Assembly: GCA_026315105.1 (NCBI GenBank)
Contig: JAOYRU010000121.1
Span: 1-64,000, forward strand
Source: Locusta migratoria
Taxonomy: Eukaryota; Arthropoda; Insecta; Orthoptera; Acrididae
DNA: 64,000 nucleotides
Direction: 5' to 3'
The notes below the pieces were generated by a model, which saw only the letters and a program-made list of their open reading frames with translations, did not search any database and was not told the DNA's origin. Below, piece by piece: positions 33,227 through 44,307 of this stretch. Positions within the stretch are counted from its first letter, which is position 1. Every line of letters begins with the position of its first letter. Both the position numbers and the translations under genes were made by a program.

Positions 33227-33584
33227 TCATTTTTCGATGTCATCAAATAATGTATAGATTGACGTTACGAATGCCAATTTACAGTTTCTGATGTACTCTG
33301 AGCTTCCCAACAAGGGCTATGGAGCATCCAGGGTCGTACACATGATATTATCTTTTTCTTGACTTGGCTGACTTTGCTCGACTGCCGCTCGCTGCCGCTC
33401 GGTCCTAGGGTGGCTTTATATAACGCAAGTGAACAACGAGTCTGCGGGAAGATCGTAGTGCACACAACACAAACAGTACCCAATCTGGCTGATTGGTGAA
33501 AGATTCGCGTACGCAGAAATACATTCATGTTTTTTGTCGATACGCAAAAACGTTTTCCAAAACACGTAGTCGGAAAACAAAATT

Positions 33585-33656
33585 TGGAGGAGCTGGGATT
33601 TGAACCCAGGACTTTCTGCATGCGAAGCAGACACTCTACCACTGAGTTACACCCCC
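33585..33656 (-). tRNA. tRNA-Ala (CGC), unit 35
   Basis: Consensus copy. Confidence 0.93.
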
Positions 33657-33753
33657 GCTTCCAGCACGCCGTCTCACGAAGAGCCTTCTGACGTCGTTTT
33701 AAGCAGTGAACAGTGCATTATGGTACTGCTCATACATGAAGGGCTACGGCGTC

Positions 33754-33825
33754 GACTCCGTGGCGCAACGGTAGCGCGTCTGACTCCAGATCAGAAGGTT
33801 GCGTGTTCAAATCACGTCGGGGTCA
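33754..33825 (+). tRNA. tRNA-Trp (CCA), unit 35
   Basis: Consensus copy. Confidence 0.95.
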
Positions 33826-34139
33826 TTGCGAAAATTTTCGTCCGCAAAAGAGTTTGGAGAAAATGTCACTAAAATCACATATCAAACGATTACGTCTAGC
33901 GAACTATCAGACGCTGTTTTAACAAGGCCACAAACGTAATTTTCCTATTCGGACGCCGACTGGAAGGCACCGCGTAGCACATTCGCCATCTGCAAAGTGC
34001 CGAGGACATTTTTTGTTTACATTTTTAACACTAAAATACTAATGGCAAATAACGAAAAATGCTATATTTTGCTCCATGTCACGTCTTCGACCAGGCTGAG
34101 GAAAAGGTGGTCCTAATATCTGCATAGTGTGCAGGGCGT

Positions 34140-34211
34140 GGGGGTATAGCTCAGTCGTAGAGCATTCGACTGCAGATCGAGAGGTCCCCGGTTCAATCCC
34201 GGGTGCCCCCT
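34140..34211 (+). tRNA. tRNA-Cys (GCA), unit 35
   Basis: Consensus copy. Confidence 0.92.
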
Positions 34212-34569
34212 TCATTTTTCGATGTCATCAAATAATGTATAGATTGACGTTACGAATGCCAATTTACAGTTTCTGATGTACTCTGAGCTTCCCAACAAGG
34301 GCTATGGAGCATCCAGGGTCGTACACATGATATTATCTTTTTCTTGACTTGGCTGACTTTGCTCGACTGCCGCTCGCTGCCGCTCGGTCCTAGGGTGGCT
34401 TTATATAACGCAAGTGAACAACGAGTCTGCGGGAAGATCGTAGTGCACACAACACAAACAGTACCCAATCTGGCTGATTGGTGAAAGATTCGCGTACGCA
34501 GAAATACATTCATGTTTTTTGTCGATACGCAAAAACGTTTTCCAAAACACGTAGTCGGAAAACAGAATT

Positions 34570-34641
34570 TGGAGGAGCTGGGATTTGAACCCAGGACTTT
34601 CTGCTTGCGAAGCAGACACTCTACCACTGAGTTACACCCCC
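34570..34641 (-). tRNA. tRNA-Ala (CGC), A38 variant, unit 36
   Basis: A38 allele (34605) with broken proximal terminator. Confidence 0.92.
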
Positions 34642-34738
34642 GCTTCCAGCACGCCGTCTCACGAAGAGCCTTCTGACGTCGTTTTAAGCAGTGAACAGTG
34701 CATTATGGTACTGCTCATACATGAAGGGCTACGGCGTC

Positions 34739-34810
34739 GACTCCGTGGCGCAACGGTAGCGCGTCTGACTCCTGATCAGAAGGTTGCGTGTTCAAATCAC
34801 GTCGGGGTCA
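34739..34810 (+). tRNA. tRNA-Trp-type, CCT anticodon, unit 36
   Basis: Anticodon-switch allele (T at 34773), linked to A38 tRNA-Ala. Confidence 0.9.
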
Positions 34811-35124
34811 TTGCGAAAATTTTCGTCCGCAAAAGAGTTTGGAGAAAATGTCACTAAAATCACATATCAAACGATTACGTCTAGCGAACTATCAGACGCT
34901 GTTTTAACAAGGCCACAAACGTAATTTTCCTATTCGGACGCCGACTGGAAGGCACCGCGTAGCACATTCGCCATCTGCAAAGTGCCGAGGACATTTTTTG
35001 TTTACATTTTTAACACTAAAATACTAATGGCAAATAACGAAAAATGCAATATTTTGCTCCATGTCACGTCTTCGACCAGGCTGAGGAAAAGGTGGTCCTA
35101 ATATCTGCATAGTGTGCAGGGCGT

Positions 35125-35196
35125 GGGGGTATAGCTCAGTCGTAGAGCATTCGACTGCAGATCGAGAGGTCCCCGGTTCAATCCCGGGTGCCCCCT
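35125..35196 (+). tRNA. tRNA-Cys (GCA), unit 36
   Basis: Consensus copy (G22 present, unlike units 34, 37 and 39). Confidence 0.92.
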
Positions 35197-35554
35197 TCAT
35201 TTTTCGATGTCATCAAATAATGTATAGATTGACGTTACGAATGCCAATTTACAGTTTCTGATGTACTCTGAGCTTCCCAACAAGGGCTATGGAGCATCCA
35301 GGGTCGTACACATGATATTATCTTTTTCTTGACTTGGCTGACTTTGCTCGACTGCCGCTCGCTGCCGCTCGGTCCTAGGGTGGCTTTATATAACGCAAGT
35401 GAACAACGAGTCTGCGGGAAGATCGTAGTGCACACAACACAAACAGTACCCAATCTGGCTGATTGGTGAAAGATTCGCGTACGCAGAAATACATTCATGT
35501 TTTTTGTCGATACGCAAAAACGTTTTCCAAAACACGTAGTCGGAAAACAGAATT

Positions 35555-35626
35555 TGGAGGAGCTGGGATTTGAACCCAGGACTTTCTGCTTGCGAAGCAG
35601 ACACTCTACCACTGAGTTACACCCCC
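35555..35626 (-). tRNA. tRNA-Ala (CGC), A38 variant, unit 37
   Basis: A38 allele (35590) with broken proximal terminator. Confidence 0.92.
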
Positions 35627-35723
35627 GCTTCCAGCACGCCGTCTCACGAAGAGCCTTCTGACGTCGTTTTAAGCAGTGAACAGTGCATTATGGTACTGCT
35701 CATACATGAAGGGCTACGGCGTC

Positions 35724-35795
35724 GACTCCGTGGCGCAACGGTAGCGCGTCTGACTCCTGATCAGAAGGTTGCGTGTTCAAATCACGTCGGGGTCA
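35724..35795 (+). tRNA. tRNA-Trp-type, CCT anticodon, unit 37
   Basis: Anticodon-switch allele (T at 35758), linked to A38 tRNA-Ala. Confidence 0.9.
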
Positions 35796-36109
35796 TTGCG
35801 AAAATTTTCGTCCGCAAAAGAGTTTGGAGAAAATGTCACTAAAATCACATATCAAACGATTACGTCTAGCGAACTATCAGACGCTGTTTTAACAAGGCCA
35901 CAAACGTAATTTTCCTATTCGGACGCCGACTGGAAGGCACCGCGTAGCACATTCGCCATCTGCAAAGTGCCGAGGACATTTTTTGTTTACATTTTTAACA
36001 CTAAAATACTAATGGCAAATAACGAAAAATGCAATATTTTGCTCCATGTCACGTCTTCGACCAGGCTGAGGAAAAGGTGGTCCTAATATCTGCATAGTGT
36101 GCAGGGCGT

Positions 36110-36181
36110 GGGGGTATAGCTCAGTCGTAAAGCATTCGACTGCAGATCGAGAGGTCCCCGGTTCAATCCCGGGTGCCCCCT
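36110..36181 (+). tRNA. tRNA-Cys (GCA), D-stem mismatch, unit 37
   Basis: Same G22-to-A change as unit 34 (36130). Confidence 0.87.
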
Positions 36182-36539
36182 TCATTTTTCGATGTCATCA
36201 AATAATGTATAGATTGACGTTACGAATGCCAATTTACAGTTTCTGATGTACTCTGAGCTTCCCAACAAGGGCTATGGAGCATCCAGGGTCGTACACATGA
36301 TATTATCTTTTTCTTGACTTGGCTGACTTTGCTCGACTGCCGCTCGCTGCCGCTCGGTCCTAGGGTGGCTTTATATAACGCAAGTGAACAACGAGTCTGC
36401 GGGAAGATCGTAGTGCACACAACACAAACAGTACCCAATCTGGCTGATTGGTGAAAGATTCGCGTACGCAGAAATACATTCATGTTTTTTGTCGATACGC
36501 AAAAACGTTTTCCAAAACACGTAGTCGGAAAACAAAATT

Positions 36540-36611
36540 TGGAGGAGCTGGGATTTGAACCCAGGACTTTCTGCATGCGAAGCAGACACTCTACCACTGA
36601 GTTACACCCCC
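36540..36611 (-). tRNA. tRNA-Ala (CGC), unit 38
   Basis: Consensus copy. Confidence 0.93.
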
Positions 36612-36708
36612 GCTTCCAGCACGCCGTCTCACGAAGAGCCTTCTGACGTCGTTTTAAGCAGTGAACAGTGCATTATGGTACTGCTCATACATGAAGGGCT
36701 ACGGCGTC

Positions 36709-36780
36709 GACTCCGTGGCGCAACGGTAGCGCGTCTGACTCCAGATCAGAAGGTTGCGTGTTCAAATCACGTCGGGGTCA
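36709..36780 (+). tRNA. tRNA-Trp (CCA), unit 38
   Basis: Consensus copy. Confidence 0.95.
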
Positions 36781-37094
36781 TTGCGAAAATTTTCGTCCGC
36801 AAAAGAGTTTGGAGAAAATGTCACTAAAATCACATATCAAACGATTACGTCTAGCGAACTATCAGACGCTGTTTTAACAAGGCCACAAACGTAATTTTCC
36901 TATTCGGACGCCGACTGGAAGGCACCGCGTAGCACATTCGCCATCTGCAAAGTGCCGAGGACATTTTTTGTTTACATTTTTAACACTAAAATACTAATGG
37001 CAAATAACGAAAAATGCTATATTTTGCTCCATGTCACGTCTTCGACCAGGCTGAGGAAAAGGTGGTCCTAATATCTGCATAGTGTGCAGGGCGT

Positions 37095-37166
37095 GGGGGT
37101 ATAGCTCAGTCGTAGAGCATTCGACTGCAGATCGAGAGGTCCCCGGTTCAATCCCGGGTGCCCCCT
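37095..37166 (+). tRNA. tRNA-Cys (GCA), unit 38
   Basis: Consensus copy. Confidence 0.92.
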
Positions 37167-37524
37167 TCATTTTTCGATGTCATCAAATAATGTATAGATT
37201 GACGTTACGAATGCCAATTTACAGTTTCTGATGTACTCTGAGCTTCCCAACAAGGGCTATGGAGCATCCAGGGTCGTACACATGATATTATCTTTTTCTT
37301 GACTTGGCTGACTTTGCTCGACTGCCGCTCGCTGCCGCTCGGTCCTAGGGTGGCTTTATATAACGCAAGTGAACAACGAGTCTGCGGGAAGATCGTAGTG
37401 CACACAACACAAACAGTACCCAATCTGGCTGATTGGTGAAAGATTCGCGTACGCAGAAATACATTCATGTTTTTTGTCGATACGCAAAAACGTTTTCCAA
37501 AACACGTAGTCGGAAAACAGAATT

Positions 37525-37596
37525 TGGAGGAGCTGGGATTTGAACCCAGGACTTTCTGCTTGCGAAGCAGACACTCTACCACTGAGTTACACCCCC
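37525..37596 (-). tRNA. tRNA-Ala (CGC), A38 variant, unit 39
   Basis: A38 allele (37560) with broken proximal terminator. Confidence 0.92.
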
Positions 37597-37693
37597 GCTT
37601 CCAGCACGCCGTCTCACGAAGAGCCTTCTGACGTCGTTTTAAGCAGTGAACAGTGCATTATGGTACTGCTCATACATGAAGGGCTACGGCGTC

Positions 37694-37765
37694 GACTCCG
37701 TGGCGCAACGGTAGCGCGTCTGACTCCTGATCAGAAGGTTGCGTGTTCAAATCACGTCGGGGTCA
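37694..37765 (+). tRNA. tRNA-Trp-type, CCT anticodon, unit 39
   Basis: Anticodon-switch allele (T at 37728), linked to A38 tRNA-Ala. Confidence 0.9.
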
Positions 37766-38079
37766 TTGCGAAAATTTTCGTCCGCAAAAGAGTTTGGAGA
37801 AAATGTCACTAAAATCACATATCAAACGATTACGTCTAGCGAACTATCAGACGCTGTTTTAACAAGGCCACAAACGTAATTTTCCTATTCGGACGCCGAC
37901 TGGAAGGCACCGCGTAGCACATTCGCCATCTGCAAAGTGCCGAGGACATTTTTTGTTTACATTTTTAACACTAAAATACTAATGGCAAATAACGAAAAAT
38001 GCAATATTTTGCTCCATGTCACGTCTTCGACCAGGCTGAGGAAAAGGTGGTCCTAATATCTGCATAGTGTGCAGGGCGT

Positions 38080-38151
38080 GGGGGTATAGCTCAGTCGTAA
38101 AGCATTCGACTGCAGATCGAGAGGTCCCCGGTTCAATCCCGGGTGCCCCCT
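38080..38151 (+). tRNA. tRNA-Cys (GCA), D-stem mismatch, unit 39
   Basis: Same G22-to-A change as unit 34 (38100). Confidence 0.87.
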
Positions 38152-38509
38152 TCATTTTTCGATGTCATCAAATAATGTATAGATTGACGTTACGAATGCC
38201 AATTTACAGTTTCTGATGTACTCTGAGCTTCCCAACAAGGGCTATGGAGCATCCAGGGTCGTACACATGATATTATCTTTTTCTTGACTTGGCTGACTTT
38301 GCTCGACTGCCGCTCGCTGCCGCTCGGTCCTAGGGTGGCTTTATATAACGCAAGTGAACAACGAGTCTGCGGGAAGATCGTAGTGCACACAACACAAACA
38401 GTACCCAATCTGGCTGATTGGTGAAAGATTCGCGTACGCAGAAATACATTCATGTTTTTTGTCGATACGCAAAAACGTTTTCCAAAACACGTAGTCGGAA
38501 AACAAAATT

Positions 38510-38581
38510 TGGAGGAGCTGGGATTTGAACCCAGGACTTTCTGCATGCGAAGCAGACACTCTACCACTGAGTTACACCCCC
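38510..38581 (-). tRNA. tRNA-Ala (CGC), unit 40
   Basis: Consensus copy. Confidence 0.93.
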
Positions 38582-38678
38582 GCTTCCAGCACGCCGTCTC
38601 ACGAAGAGCCTTCTGACGTCGTTTTAAGCAGTGAACAGTGCATTATGGTACTGCTCATACATGAAGGGCTACGGCGTC

Positions 38679-38750
38679 GACTCCGTGGCGCAACGGTAGC
38701 GCGTCTGACTCCAGATCAGAAGGTTGCGTGTTCAAATCACGTCGGGGTCA
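38679..38750 (+). tRNA. tRNA-Trp (CCA), unit 40
   Basis: Consensus copy. Confidence 0.95.
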
Positions 38751-39064
38751 TTGCGAAAATTTTCGTCCGCAAAAGAGTTTGGAGAAAATGTCACTAAAAT
38801 CACATATCAAACGATTACGTCTAGCGAACTATCAGACGCTGTTTTAACAAGGCCACAAACGTAATTTTCCTATTCGGACGCCGACTGGAAGGCACCGCGT
38901 AGCACATTCGCCATCTGCAAAGTGCCGAGGACATTTTTTGTTTACATTTTTAACACTAAAATACTAATGGCAAATAACGAAAAATGCTATATTTTGCTCC
39001 ATGTCACGTCTTCGACCAGGCTGAGGAAAAGGTGGTCCTAATATCTGCATAGTGTGCAGGGCGT

Positions 39065-39136
39065 GGGGGTATAGCTCAGTCGTAGAGCATTCGACTGCAG
39101 ATCGAGAGGTCCCCGGTTCAATCCCGGGTGCCCCCT
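39065..39136 (+). tRNA. tRNA-Cys (GCA), unit 40
   Basis: Consensus copy. Confidence 0.92.
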
Positions 39137-39494
39137 TCATTTTTCGATGTCATCAAATAATGTATAGATTGACGTTACGAATGCCAATTTACAGTTTCTG
39201 ATGTACTCTGAGCTTCCCAACAAGGGCTATGGAGCATCCAGGGTCGTACACATGATATTATCTTTTTCTTGACTTGGCTGACTTTGCTCGACTGCCGCTC
39301 GCTGCCGCTCGGTCCTAGGGTGGCTTTATATAACGCAAGTGAACAACGAGTCTGCGGGAAGATCGTAGTGCACACAACACAAACAGTACCCAATCTGGCT
39401 GATTGGTGAAAGATTCGCGTACGCAGAAATACATTCATGTTTTTTGTCGATACGCAAAAACGTTTTCCAAAACACGTAGTCGGAAAACAGAATT

Positions 39495-39566
39495 TGGAGG
39501 AGCTGGGATTTGAACCCAGGACTTTCTGCTTGCGAAGCAGACACTCTACCACTGAGTTACACCCCC
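39495..39566 (-). tRNA. tRNA-Ala (CGC), A38 variant, unit 41
   Basis: A38 allele (39530) with broken proximal terminator. Confidence 0.92.
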
Positions 39567-39663
39567 GCTTCCAGCACGCCGTCTCACGAAGAGCCTTCTG
39601 ACGTCGTTTTAAGCAGTGAACAGTGCATTATGGTACTGCTCATACATGAAGGGCTACGGCGTC

Positions 39664-39735
39664 GACTCCGTGGCGCAACGGTAGCGCGTCTGACTCCTGA
39701 TCAGAAGGTTGCGTGTTCAAATCACGTCGGGGTCA
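39664..39735 (+). tRNA. tRNA-Trp-type, CCT anticodon, unit 41
   Basis: Anticodon-switch allele (T at 39698), linked to A38 tRNA-Ala. Confidence 0.9.
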
Positions 39736-40049
39736 TTGCGAAAATTTTCGTCCGCAAAAGAGTTTGGAGAAAATGTCACTAAAATCACATATCAAACGAT
39801 TACGTCTAGCGAACTATCAGACGCTGTTTTAACAAGGCCACAAACGTAATTTTCCTATTCGGACGCCGACTGGAAGGCACCGCGTAGCACATTCGCCATC
39901 TGCAAAGTGCCGAGGACATTTTTTGTTTACATTTTTAACACTAAAATACTAATGGCAAATAACGAAAAATGCAATATTTTGCTCCATGTCACGTCTTCGA
40001 CCAGGCTGAGGAAAAGGTGGTCCTAATATCTGCATAGTGTGCAGGGCGT

Positions 40050-40121
40050 GGGGGTATAGCTCAGTCGTAGAGCATTCGACTGCAGATCGAGAGGTCCCCG
40101 GTTCAATCCCGGGTGCCCCCT
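40050..40121 (+). tRNA. tRNA-Cys (GCA), unit 41
   Basis: Consensus copy. Confidence 0.92.
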
Positions 40122-40479
40122 TCATTTTTCGATGTCATCAAATAATGTATAGATTGACGTTACGAATGCCAATTTACAGTTTCTGATGTACTCTGAGCTT
40201 CCCAACAAGGGCTATGGAGCATCCAGGGTCGTACACATGATATTATCTTTTTCTTGACTTGGCTGACTTTGCTCGACTGCCGCTCGCTGCCGCTCGGTCC
40301 TAGGGTGGCTTTATATAACGCAAGTGAACAACGAGTCTGCGGGAAGATCGTAGTGCACACAACACAAACAGTACCCAATCTGGCTGATTGGTGAAAGATT
40401 CGCGTACGCAGAAATACATTCATGTTTTTTGTCGATACGCAAAAACGTTTTCCAAAACACGTAGTCGGAAAACAAAATT

Positions 40480-40551
40480 TGGAGGAGCTGGGATTTGAAC
40501 CCAGGACTTTCTGCATGCGAAGCAGACACTCTACCACTGAGTTACACCCCC
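40480..40551 (-). tRNA. tRNA-Ala (CGC), unit 42
   Basis: Consensus copy. Confidence 0.93.
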
Positions 40552-40648
40552 GCTTCCAGCACGCCGTCTCACGAAGAGCCTTCTGACGTCGTTTTAAGCA
40601 GTGAACAGTGCATTATGGTACTGCTCATACATGAAGGGCTACGGCGTC

Positions 40649-40720
40649 GACTCCGTGGCGCAACGGTAGCGCGTCTGACTCCAGATCAGAAGGTTGCGTG
40701 TTCAAATCACGTCGGGGTCA
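40649..40720 (+). tRNA. tRNA-Trp (CCA), unit 42
   Basis: Consensus copy. Confidence 0.95.
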
Positions 40721-41034
40721 TTGCGAAAATTTTCGTCCGCAAAAGAGTTTGGAGAAAATGTCACTAAAATCACATATCAAACGATTACGTCTAGCGAACT
40801 ATCAGACGCTGTTTTAACAAGGCCACAAACGTAATTTTCCTATTCGGACGCCGACTGGAAGGCACCGCGTAGCACATTCGCCATCTGCAAAGTGCCGAGG
40901 ACATTTTTTGTTTACATTTTTAACACTAAAATACTAATGGCAAATAACGAAAAATGCAATATTTTGCTCCATGTCACGTCTTCGACCAGGCTGAGGAAAA
41001 GGTGGTCCTAATATCTGCATAGTGTGCAGGGCGT

Positions 41035-41106
41035 GGGGGTATAGCTCAGTCGTAGAGCATTCGACTGCAGATCGAGAGGTCCCCGGTTCAATCCCGGGTG
41101 CCCCCT
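41035..41106 (+). tRNA. tRNA-Cys (GCA), unit 42
   Basis: Consensus copy. Confidence 0.92.
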
Positions 41107-41464
41107 TCATTTTTCGATGTCATCAAATAATGTATAGATTGACGTTACGAATGCCAATTTACAGTTTCTGATGTACTCTGAGCTTCCCAACAAGGGCTAT
41201 GGAGCATCCAGGGTCGTACACATGATATTATCTTTTTCTTGACTTGGCTGACTTTGCTCGACTGCCGCTCGCTGCCGCTCGGTCCTAGGGTGGCTTTATA
41301 TAACGCAAGTGAACAACGAGTCTGCGGGAAGATCGTAGTGCACACAACACAAACAGTACCCAATCTGGCTGATTGGTGAAAGATTCGCGTACGCAGAAAT
41401 ACATTCATGTTTTTTGTCGATACGCAAAAACGTTTTCCAAAACACGTAGTCGGAAAACAAAATT

Positions 41465-41536
41465 TGGAGGAGCTGGGATTTGAACCCAGGACTTTCTGCA
41501 TGCGAAGCAGACACTCTACCACTGAGTTACACCCCC
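41465..41536 (-). tRNA. tRNA-Ala (CGC), unit 43
   Basis: Consensus copy. Confidence 0.93.
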
Positions 41537-41633
41537 GCTTCCAGCACGCCGTCTCACGAAGAGCCTTCTGACGTCGTTTTAAGCAGTGAACAGTGCATTA
41601 TGGTACTGCTCATACATGAAGGGCTACGGCGTC

Positions 41634-41705
41634 GACTCCGTGGCGCAACGGTAGCGCGTCTGACTCCAGATCAGAAGGTTGCGTGTTCAAATCACGTCGG
41701 GGTCA
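41634..41705 (+). tRNA. tRNA-Trp (CCA), unit 43
   Basis: Consensus copy. Confidence 0.95.
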
Positions 41706-42019
41706 TTGCGAAAATTTTCGTCCGCAAAAGAGTTTGGAGAAAATGTCACTAAAATCACATATCAAACGATTACGTCTAGCGAACTATCAGACGCTGTTTT
41801 AACAAGGCCACAAACGTAATTTTCCTATTCGGACGCCGACTGGAAGGCACCGCGTAGCACATTCGCCATCTGCAAAGTGCCGAGGACATTTTTTGTTTAC
41901 ATTTTTAACACTAAAATACTAATGGCAAATAACGAAAAATGCAATATTTTGCTCCATGTCACGTCTTCGACCAGGCTGAGGAAAAGGTGGTCCTAATATC
42001 TGCATAGTGTGCAGGGCGT

Positions 42020-42091
42020 GGGGGTATAGCTCAGTCGTAGAGCATTCGACTGCAGATCGAGAGGTCCCCGGTTCAATCCCGGGTGCCCCCT
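42020..42091 (+). tRNA. tRNA-Cys (GCA), unit 43
   Basis: Consensus copy. Confidence 0.92.
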
Positions 42092-42449
42092 TCATTTTTC
42101 GATGTCATCAAATAATGTATAGATTGACGTTACGAATGCCAATTTACAGTTTCTGATGTACTCTGAGCTTCCCAACAAGGGCTATGGAGCATCCAGGGTC
42201 GTACACATGATATTATCTTTTTCTTGACTTGGCTGACTTTGCTCGACTGCCGCTCGCTGCCGCTCGGTCCTAGGGTGGCTTTATATAACGCAAGTGAACA
42301 ACGAGTCTGCGGGAAGATCGTAGTGCACACAACACAAACAGTACCCAATCTGGCTGATTGGTGAAAGATTCGCGTACGCAGAAATACATTCATGTTTTTT
42401 GTCGATACGCAAAAACGTTTTCCAAAACACGTAGTCGGAAAACAGAATT

Positions 42450-42521
42450 TGGAGGAGCTGGGATTTGAACCCAGGACTTTCTGCTTGCGAAGCAGACACT
42501 CTACCACTGAGTTACACCCCC
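42450..42521 (-). tRNA. tRNA-Ala (CGC), A38 variant, unit 44
   Basis: A38 allele (42485) with broken proximal terminator. Confidence 0.92.
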
Positions 42522-42618
42522 GCTTCCAGCACGCCGTCTCACGAAGAGCCTTCTGACGTCGTTTTAAGCAGTGAACAGTGCATTATGGTACTGCTCATAC
42601 ATGAAGGGCTACGGCGTC

Positions 42619-42690
42619 GACTCCGTGGCGCAACGGTAGCGCGTCTGACTCCTGATCAGAAGGTTGCGTGTTCAAATCACGTCGGGGTCA
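42619..42690 (+). tRNA. tRNA-Trp-type, CCT anticodon, unit 44
   Basis: Anticodon-switch allele (T at 42653), linked to A38 tRNA-Ala. Confidence 0.9.
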
Positions 42691-43004
42691 TTGCGAAAAT
42701 TTTCGTCCGCAAAAGAGTTTGGAGAAAATGTCACTAAAATCACATATCAAACGATTACGTCTAGCGAACTATCAGACGCTGTTTTAACAAGGCCACAAAC
42801 GTAATTTTCCTATTCGGACGCCGACTGGAAGGCACCGCGTAGCACATTCGCCATCTGCAAAGTGCCGAGGACATTTTTTGTTTACATTTTTAACACTAAA
42901 ATACTAATGGCAAATAACGAAAAATGCAATATTTTGCTCCATGTCACGTCTTCGACCAGGCTGAGGAAAAGGTGGTCCTAATATCTGCATAGTGTGCAGG
43001 GCGT

Positions 43005-43076
43005 GGGGGTATAGCTCAGTCGTAGAGCATTCGACTGCAGATCGAGAGGTCCCCGGTTCAATCCCGGGTGCCCCCT
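43005..43076 (+). tRNA. tRNA-Cys (GCA), unit 44
   Basis: Consensus copy. Confidence 0.92.
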
Positions 43077-43434
43077 TCATTTTTCGATGTCATCAAATAA
43101 TGTATAGATTGACGTTACGAATGCCAATTTACAGTTTCTGATGTACTCTGAGCTTCCCAACAAGGGCTATGGAGCATCCAGGGTCGTACACATGATATTA
43201 TCTTTTTCTTGACTTGGCTGACTTTGCTCGACTGCCGCTCGCTGCCGCTCGGTCCTAGGGTGGCTTTATATAACGCAAGTGAACAACGAGTCTGCGGGAA
43301 GATCGTAGTGCACACAACACAAACAGTACCCAATCTGGCTGATTGGTGAAAGATTCGCGTACGCAGAAATACATTCATGTTTTTTGTCGATACGCAAAAA
43401 CGTTTTCCAAAACACGTAGTCGGAAAACAAAATT

Positions 43435-43506
43435 TGGAGGAGCTGGGATTTGAACCCAGGACTTTCTGCATGCGAAGCAGACACTCTACCACTGAGTTAC
43501 ACCCCC
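43435..43506 (-). tRNA. tRNA-Ala (CGC), unit 45
   Basis: Consensus copy. Confidence 0.93.
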
Positions 43507-43603
43507 GCTTCCAGCACGCCGTCTCACGAAGAGCCTTCTGACGTCGTTTTAAGCAGTGAACAGTGCATTATGGTACTGCTCATACATGAAGGGCTACGGC
43601 GTC

Positions 43604-43675
43604 GACTCCGTGGCGCAACGGTAGCGCGTCTGACTCCAGATCAGAAGGTTGCGTGTTCAAATCACGTCGGGGTCA
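43604..43675 (+). tRNA. tRNA-Trp (CCA), unit 45
   Basis: Consensus copy. Confidence 0.95.
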
Positions 43676-43989
43676 TTGCGAAAATTTTCGTCCGCAAAAG
43701 AGTTTGGAGAAAATGTCACTAAAATCACATATCAAACGATTACGTCTAGCGAACTATCAGACGCTGTTTTAACAAGGCCACAAACGTAATTTTCCTATTC
43801 GGACGCCGACTGGAAGGCACCGCGTAGCACATTCGCCATCTGCAAAGTGCCGAGGACATTTTTTGTTTACATTTTTAACACTAAAATACTAATGGCAAAT
43901 AACGAAAAATGCAATATTTTGCTCCATGTCACGTCTTCGACCAGGCTGAGGAAAAGGTGGTCCTAATATCTGCATAGTGTGCAGGGCGT

Positions 43990-44006
43990 GGGGGTATAGC
44001 TCAGTC
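43990..44006 (+). pseudogene. 5' fragment of the resident tRNA-Cys, split by the insertion (unit 45)
   Basis: The acceptor 5' strand and the D-arm up to AGTC are present, then the sequence jumps to an extra tRNA-Cys leader. The remaining part of the same gene resumes at 44358. The junction falls inside the D-loop. Confidence 0.9.
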
Positions 44007-44013
44007 AGGGCGT

Positions 44014-44085
44014 GGGGGTATAGCTCAGTCGTAGAGCATTCGACTGCAGATCGAGAGGTCCCCGGTTCAATCCCGGGTGCCCCCT
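44014..44085 (+). tRNA. tRNA-Cys (GCA), inserted copy A
   Basis: Identical to the array consensus including C18, so it derives from this gene family. Downstream T-run is only T3, so termination may be leaky and read through into copy B. Confidence 0.9.
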
Positions 44086-44096
44086 TCATTTAGCGT

Positions 44097-44168
44097 GGGG
44101 GTATAGCTCAGTCGTAGAGCATTCGACTGCAGATCGAGAGGTCCCCGGTTCAATCCCGGGTGCCCCCT
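44097..44168 (+). tRNA. tRNA-Cys (GCA), inserted copy B
   Basis: Identical to the consensus. Its leader is reduced to GCGT; its trailer has one C-to-A change (44170) but keeps T5 at 44172-44176, directly before the SINE. Confidence 0.9.
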
Positions 44169-44177
44169 TAATTTTTC

Positions 44178-44305
44178 GCCGGGCGCCGTGGCTCAGCGCG
44201 CCCGGTCAGAGTGCTGAACGTCCTCTGTAATAAAAAAGCTGAGCCAACTGATCAACGAACGACCAAGAACGAACAAAGAAATACGACCGCACATCATAGA
44301 TCTAC

Positions 44306-44307
<2 letters not shown>
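44178..44307 (+). mobile_element. SINE-like element (body)
   Basis: About 130 bp of sequence unrelated to the repeat unit. The first 40 nt look tRNA-derived: an A-box-like TGGCTCAGCGC at 44189-44199 in a GC-rich context. I see no B box, so the head is shortened or diverged. The rest is an A-rich body leading into the poly(A) tail. It reminds me of tRNA-headed SINEs abundant in some arthropods, but the family is unassigned. The exact 5' boundary is uncertain by 1-3 nt. Confidence 0.7.

Larger units (their letters stand above)
32600..40479. repeat. Alternating A38/CCT and consensus units (units 34-41)
   Basis: Units 34, 36, 37, 39 and 41 share the A38 tRNA-Ala, broken terminator, CCT anticodon and GCAATATTTT spacer allele, while 35, 38 and 40 are the plain type. 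Units 34, 37 and 39 also share the tRNA-Cys G22-to-A change. The block therefore looks like repeats of a two-unit (1970 bp) module with one extra copy. Confidence 0.75.
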
